Shown here in pieces: positions 62,005 through 64,000 of a DNA stretch of 64,000 nt. The notes beneath the pieces are model-generated. The model was not told the origin of the DNA. It did not search any database and saw only the letters and a program-made list of their open reading frames with translations. Source of the stretch: Candidatus Eisenbacteria bacterium (GTDB taxonomy: Bacteria > Eisenbacteria > RBG-16-71-46 > SZUA-252); the NCBI GenBank assembly GCA_005893275.1, contig VBOW01000035.1, positions 16,665 to 80,664 of the forward strand, written 5' to 3'. The translations under genes and the position numbers were made by a program. Numbering within the stretch: the stretch's first letter is position 1; each line of letters starts with the position of its first letter.

Positions 62005-62786
62005 TCTCGATCCGAACCCTGGCTGGGACGCTCGCAATGTACGCCGCGCTTCTCGGAGCTTCGCCCCCCGCGGTCGCGGATCCCGCGCCCACGGCGCCCG
62101 CCTCCGCCGCGCCGGCGCCCACGCGGATCACCCCGGCCGCTCCGGGTGCGGACTCGATCCCTCACGTGGCCGATTCCACCCTCGTCCGCAATCTGACGAG
62201 GGGTGGCTACATTATCTTCTTTCGTCACGCGATGACGAACTGGAACGAGCGGGACGGCACAGAAGGAGATTTCTCCGACCGGGCCAAGCAGCGCAATCTG
62301 AGCGAGGCAGGAAGGACACAGGCGGCGCATCTCGGGAAAGCGATCGCGGCGCTCAAGATCCCGATCGAGAGGGTGCTCGCGAGCCCGATGTGGCGCTGCC
62401 GTGACACCGCGCAGCTCGCGTTCGGCGCTTACGACACCACCATCATGCTCTTTTGGAAGGGTCCGACGTTCCGCGAGGCGCGCATCAAGATGCTGGGAAC
62501 GCCACCTCCCGCGGGGAAGAACCTCGTTCTGGTGGGGCATCAGGACCAGCTCATCCCCATCGTCCCCGGCCTGAATCGCGATCAGCTGAAGGAGGGGGAC
62601 GCGCTCGTGTTCCGGCCGCTCGGCGAGCAGAAATACCGGGTCGTGACCCAGATTACCCCGGCCGACTGGGCGCGGCTCGCGGCGATTCCGGCGGCGCCCG
62701 CGGCGAGCGGGAGCGCTCCGGCCGATTCGGCGCCTGCACCCGGGCAGGGGGGCGGCTCGATGCCGCCCGAGAGCCACCACCACTAG
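62001..62786 (+). CDS. Secreted histidine-phosphatase family protein
   Basis: 261 residues. A signal peptide (SIRTLAGTLAMYAALLGASPPAVA) and an Ala/Pro-rich linker precede a phosphatase domain. The phospho-accepting His is H76 in FFRHAMTNW, SPMWRCRDTA supplies the second Arg and VLVGHQDQL the C-terminal His. This set is typical of the phosphoglycerate-mutase-like clan. It is exported, so extracytoplasmic phosphoesters are the likely substrates. The tail is Pro/Ser rich and ends in SHHH. Confidence 0.85.
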   Translation: MISIRTLAGTLAMYAALLGASPPAVADPAPTAPASAAPAPTRITPAAPGADSIPHVADSTLVRNLTRGGYIIFFRHAMTNWNERDGTEGDFSDRAKQRNLSEAGRTQAAHLGKAIAALKIPIERVLASPMWRCRDTAQLAFGAYDTTIMLFWKGPTFREARIKMLGTPPPAGKNLVLVGHQDQLIPIVPGLNRDQLKEGDALVFRPLGEQKYRVVTQITPADWARLAAIPAAPAASGSAPADSAPAPGQGGGSMPPESHHH

Positions 62787-62824
62787 GAAAAGACGAGGGG
62801 CGGAACCTTGCGGTCCCGCCCCTC
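62787..62824 (-). terminator. Intrinsic terminator of groEL
   Basis: On the minus strand the hairpin GAGGGGCGG/CCGCCCCTC (62795-62803 with 62816-62824) has a 3-bp extension above one mismatch and the loop TTGC or GCAA. It is followed by CGTCTTTTCC. It lies 63 bp after the groEL stop and also sits 8 bp past the converging phosphatase stop. Confidence 0.7.
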
Positions 62825-62886
62825 TGTCTATGAGCTCCCTTGGGCCGACATGGAGCCGGTCCGTGGCGAGGTGAGGCTACCTCGGC

Positions 62887-64000
62887 CTAGTACATGTCCT
62901 CGTAGCCGCCACCATGGGGCGCCGCCGAAGCCGGCTTCTTCCTCTCGGGAATCTCGACGACCAGAGCTTCCGTCGTGAGCAACAAGGAAGCCACCGATGC
63001 CGCGTTTTGCAGCGCGGAGCGCGTTACCTTGGTCGGATCCACGACGCCGGCCTCGAACAGATCCTCGAACTTCTCCGTCTCGACGTTGAAGCCGACTGTG
63101 TTCTTCTCCTTGCGGGCTTGCTCCACGACCACCGAGCCTTCCAGGCCCGCGTTGTTCACGATCTGACGCAAAGGCTCCTCGAGCGCGCGCTTCACGATGT
63201 TCGCCCCGATGAGCTCGTCACCTTCCAGCTTCAGCTTGTCGATGGCCGGGATGCAGCGGATCAGCGCCACGCCGCCCCCCGGGACGATTCCTTCCTCGAC
63301 CGCCGCGCGCGTCGCGTGGAGCGCATCCTCGACCCGAGCCTTCTTCTCCTTCATCTCGGTCTCGGTCGCCGCACCCACGTTCACAACCGCCACGCCGCCC
63401 GCGAGCTTCGCCAGGCGCTCCTGGAGCTTCTCCTTGTCGTAGTCCGAGGTCGTGTCCTCGATCTGCTTCTTGATGAGGGTGATGCGACCCTGGATGTCCG
63501 TGGTCTTGCCCGCGCCTTCCACGATGGTCGTGTTGTCCTTGTCCACCGTGACCCGCTTGGCGCGCCCCAAGTCCTCGATCTTCACGTTCTCGAGCTTGAT
63601 CCCCAGATCCTCGGTGATGAGTTTGCCCGCGGTGAGGATCGCGATGTCTTCGAGCATGGCCTTCCGGCGATCGCCGAAGCCCGGCGCCTTCACCGCGCAC
63701 GCCTGGAGCGTGCCCCGGAGCTTGTTCACGACCAGAGTCGCGAGCGCCTCACCCTCGACGTCCTCCGCAATCACGAGAAGCGGCTTCGCCTTCTGCGCCA
63801 CTTTCTCCAAGAGCGGGAGGAGGTCCTTCATGTTCGAGAGCTTCTTCTCGTAAATCAGGATGTAGCAATCCTCGAGAATCGCTTCCATGTTCTCTTTGTC
63901 GGTGACGAAGTAGGGCGAGATGTAGCCCTTGTCGAACTGCATCCCCTCGACGAGATCGAGGGTCGTCTCCATGGACTTGGCTTCCTCGACGGTGATCGTG
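62887..64000 (-). CDS. groEL: Chaperonin GroEL, C-terminal part (cut by window edge)
   Basis: 371 codons are present, starting inside the conserved [18 protein letters not shown] region, so about 170 residues are missing. Highlights are [59 protein letters not shown] and [21 protein letters not shown]. GroEL folds proteins in an ATP-driven double ring with GroES, whose gene would lie upstream outside the window. The C-terminus ends GGGYEDMY and lacks the usual GGM repeats. A terminator follows the stop codon. Confidence 0.97.
   Translation of the reverse strand, partial: TITVEEAKSMETTLDLVEGMQFDKGYISPYFVTDKENMEAILEDCYILIYEKKLSNMKDLLPLLEKVAQKAKPLLVIAEDVEGEALATLVVNKLRGTLQACAVKAPGFGDRRKAMLEDIAILTAGKLITEDLGIKLENVKIEDLGRAKRVTVDKDNTTIVEGAGKTTDIQGRITLIKKQIEDTTSDYDKEKLQERLAKLAGGVAVVNVGAATETEMKEKKARVEDALHATRAAVEEGIVPGGGVALIRCIPAIDKLKLEGDELIGANIVKRALEEPLRQIVNNAGLEGSVVVEQARKEKNTVGFNVETEKFEDLFEAGVVDPTKVTRSALQNAASVASLLLTTEALVVEIPERKKPASAAPHGGGYEDMY

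Noticed and set aside
1..64000. CRISPR arrays, insertion sequences, att sites or prophage genes
   Set aside because: No short regularly spaced repeats, transposase or integrase motifs, or target-site duplications were seen; the only tandem repeats are coding (8193-10430).

Overview
The window is about 64 kb of GC-rich (roughly two-thirds G+C), gene-dense bacterial DNA. Secreted proteins end in FlgD-like beta-sandwich domains, there are several outer-membrane beta-barrels and a lipoprotein, and the cell carries a topoisomerase VI pair and a FabL-type enoyl reductase. Together these suggest a Gram-negative member of the FCB-like lineages, most plausibly Candidatus Eisenbacteria. This assignment is inference from gene style only; the window holds no rRNA or other phylogenetic marker apart from partial groEL. 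No tRNA, rRNA, CRISPR array, insertion sequence or prophage was found. No gene-free stretch exceeds 300 bp; the longest are 29462-29723, 54331-54562, 48109-48327 and 21338-21544.

Layout. 1-2.4 kb: response-regulator fragment, dCTP deaminase, and a Cys-rich secreted protein followed by an outer-membrane protein. 2.4-6.8 kb: acyl-CoA/aldehyde catabolism (3-hydroxyacyl-CoA dehydrogenase, aldehyde dehydrogenase, a gutted crotonase, an intact crotonase, CoA-transferase beta). 6.8-11.3 kb: small barrel, lipoprotein, strong terminator, and a 1042-residue secreted protein made of two sets of seven 47-residue repeats. 11.3-16.7 kb: a second crotonase, pabB, CoA-transferase alpha, an MFS exporter and OsmC. 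16.7-21.3 kb: DUF2079 protein, small membrane protein, FabL, a heavy-metal-associated-like protein and a porin. 21.5-26.2 kb: a LiaF-like pair with a probable frameshift, then a zinc-type uptake island (small His/Cys protein, outer-membrane channel, ZnuA-like and ZnuB-like) without an ATPase. 26.3-29.5 kb: hypothetical protein and topoisomerase VI A/B. 29.7-33.8 kb: degenerate PilB-like protein, PilT, hypothetical protein, HAD phosphatase.

33.9-40.5 kb is the most interesting region: a tight four-gene operon encoding a secreted glycoside-hydrolase-like protein, a TPR plus outer-membrane barrel (YaiO-like), a membrane-anchored HEAT-repeat protein and a processive family 2 glycosyltransferase. 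It has the logic of a synthase-dependent exopolysaccharide machine (polymerise, cross the periplasm, export, trim), but its component set matches neither Pga, Bcs, Pel nor alginate. 40.5-48.2 kb: M6 metalloprotease, GNAT acetyltransferase, hybrid histidine kinase and a dipeptide-type binding protein. 48.3-54.3 kb: a long minus-strand run with ArfB, two M24 peptidases around HflX, and a NatAB-type ABC exporter. 54.5-64 kb: thioredoxin, a UvrD-like helicase-nuclease, an AtoE-type transporter, a membrane protein, an HDAC-like deacetylase, a DoxX-like protein, a histidine phosphatase and the 3' part of groEL.
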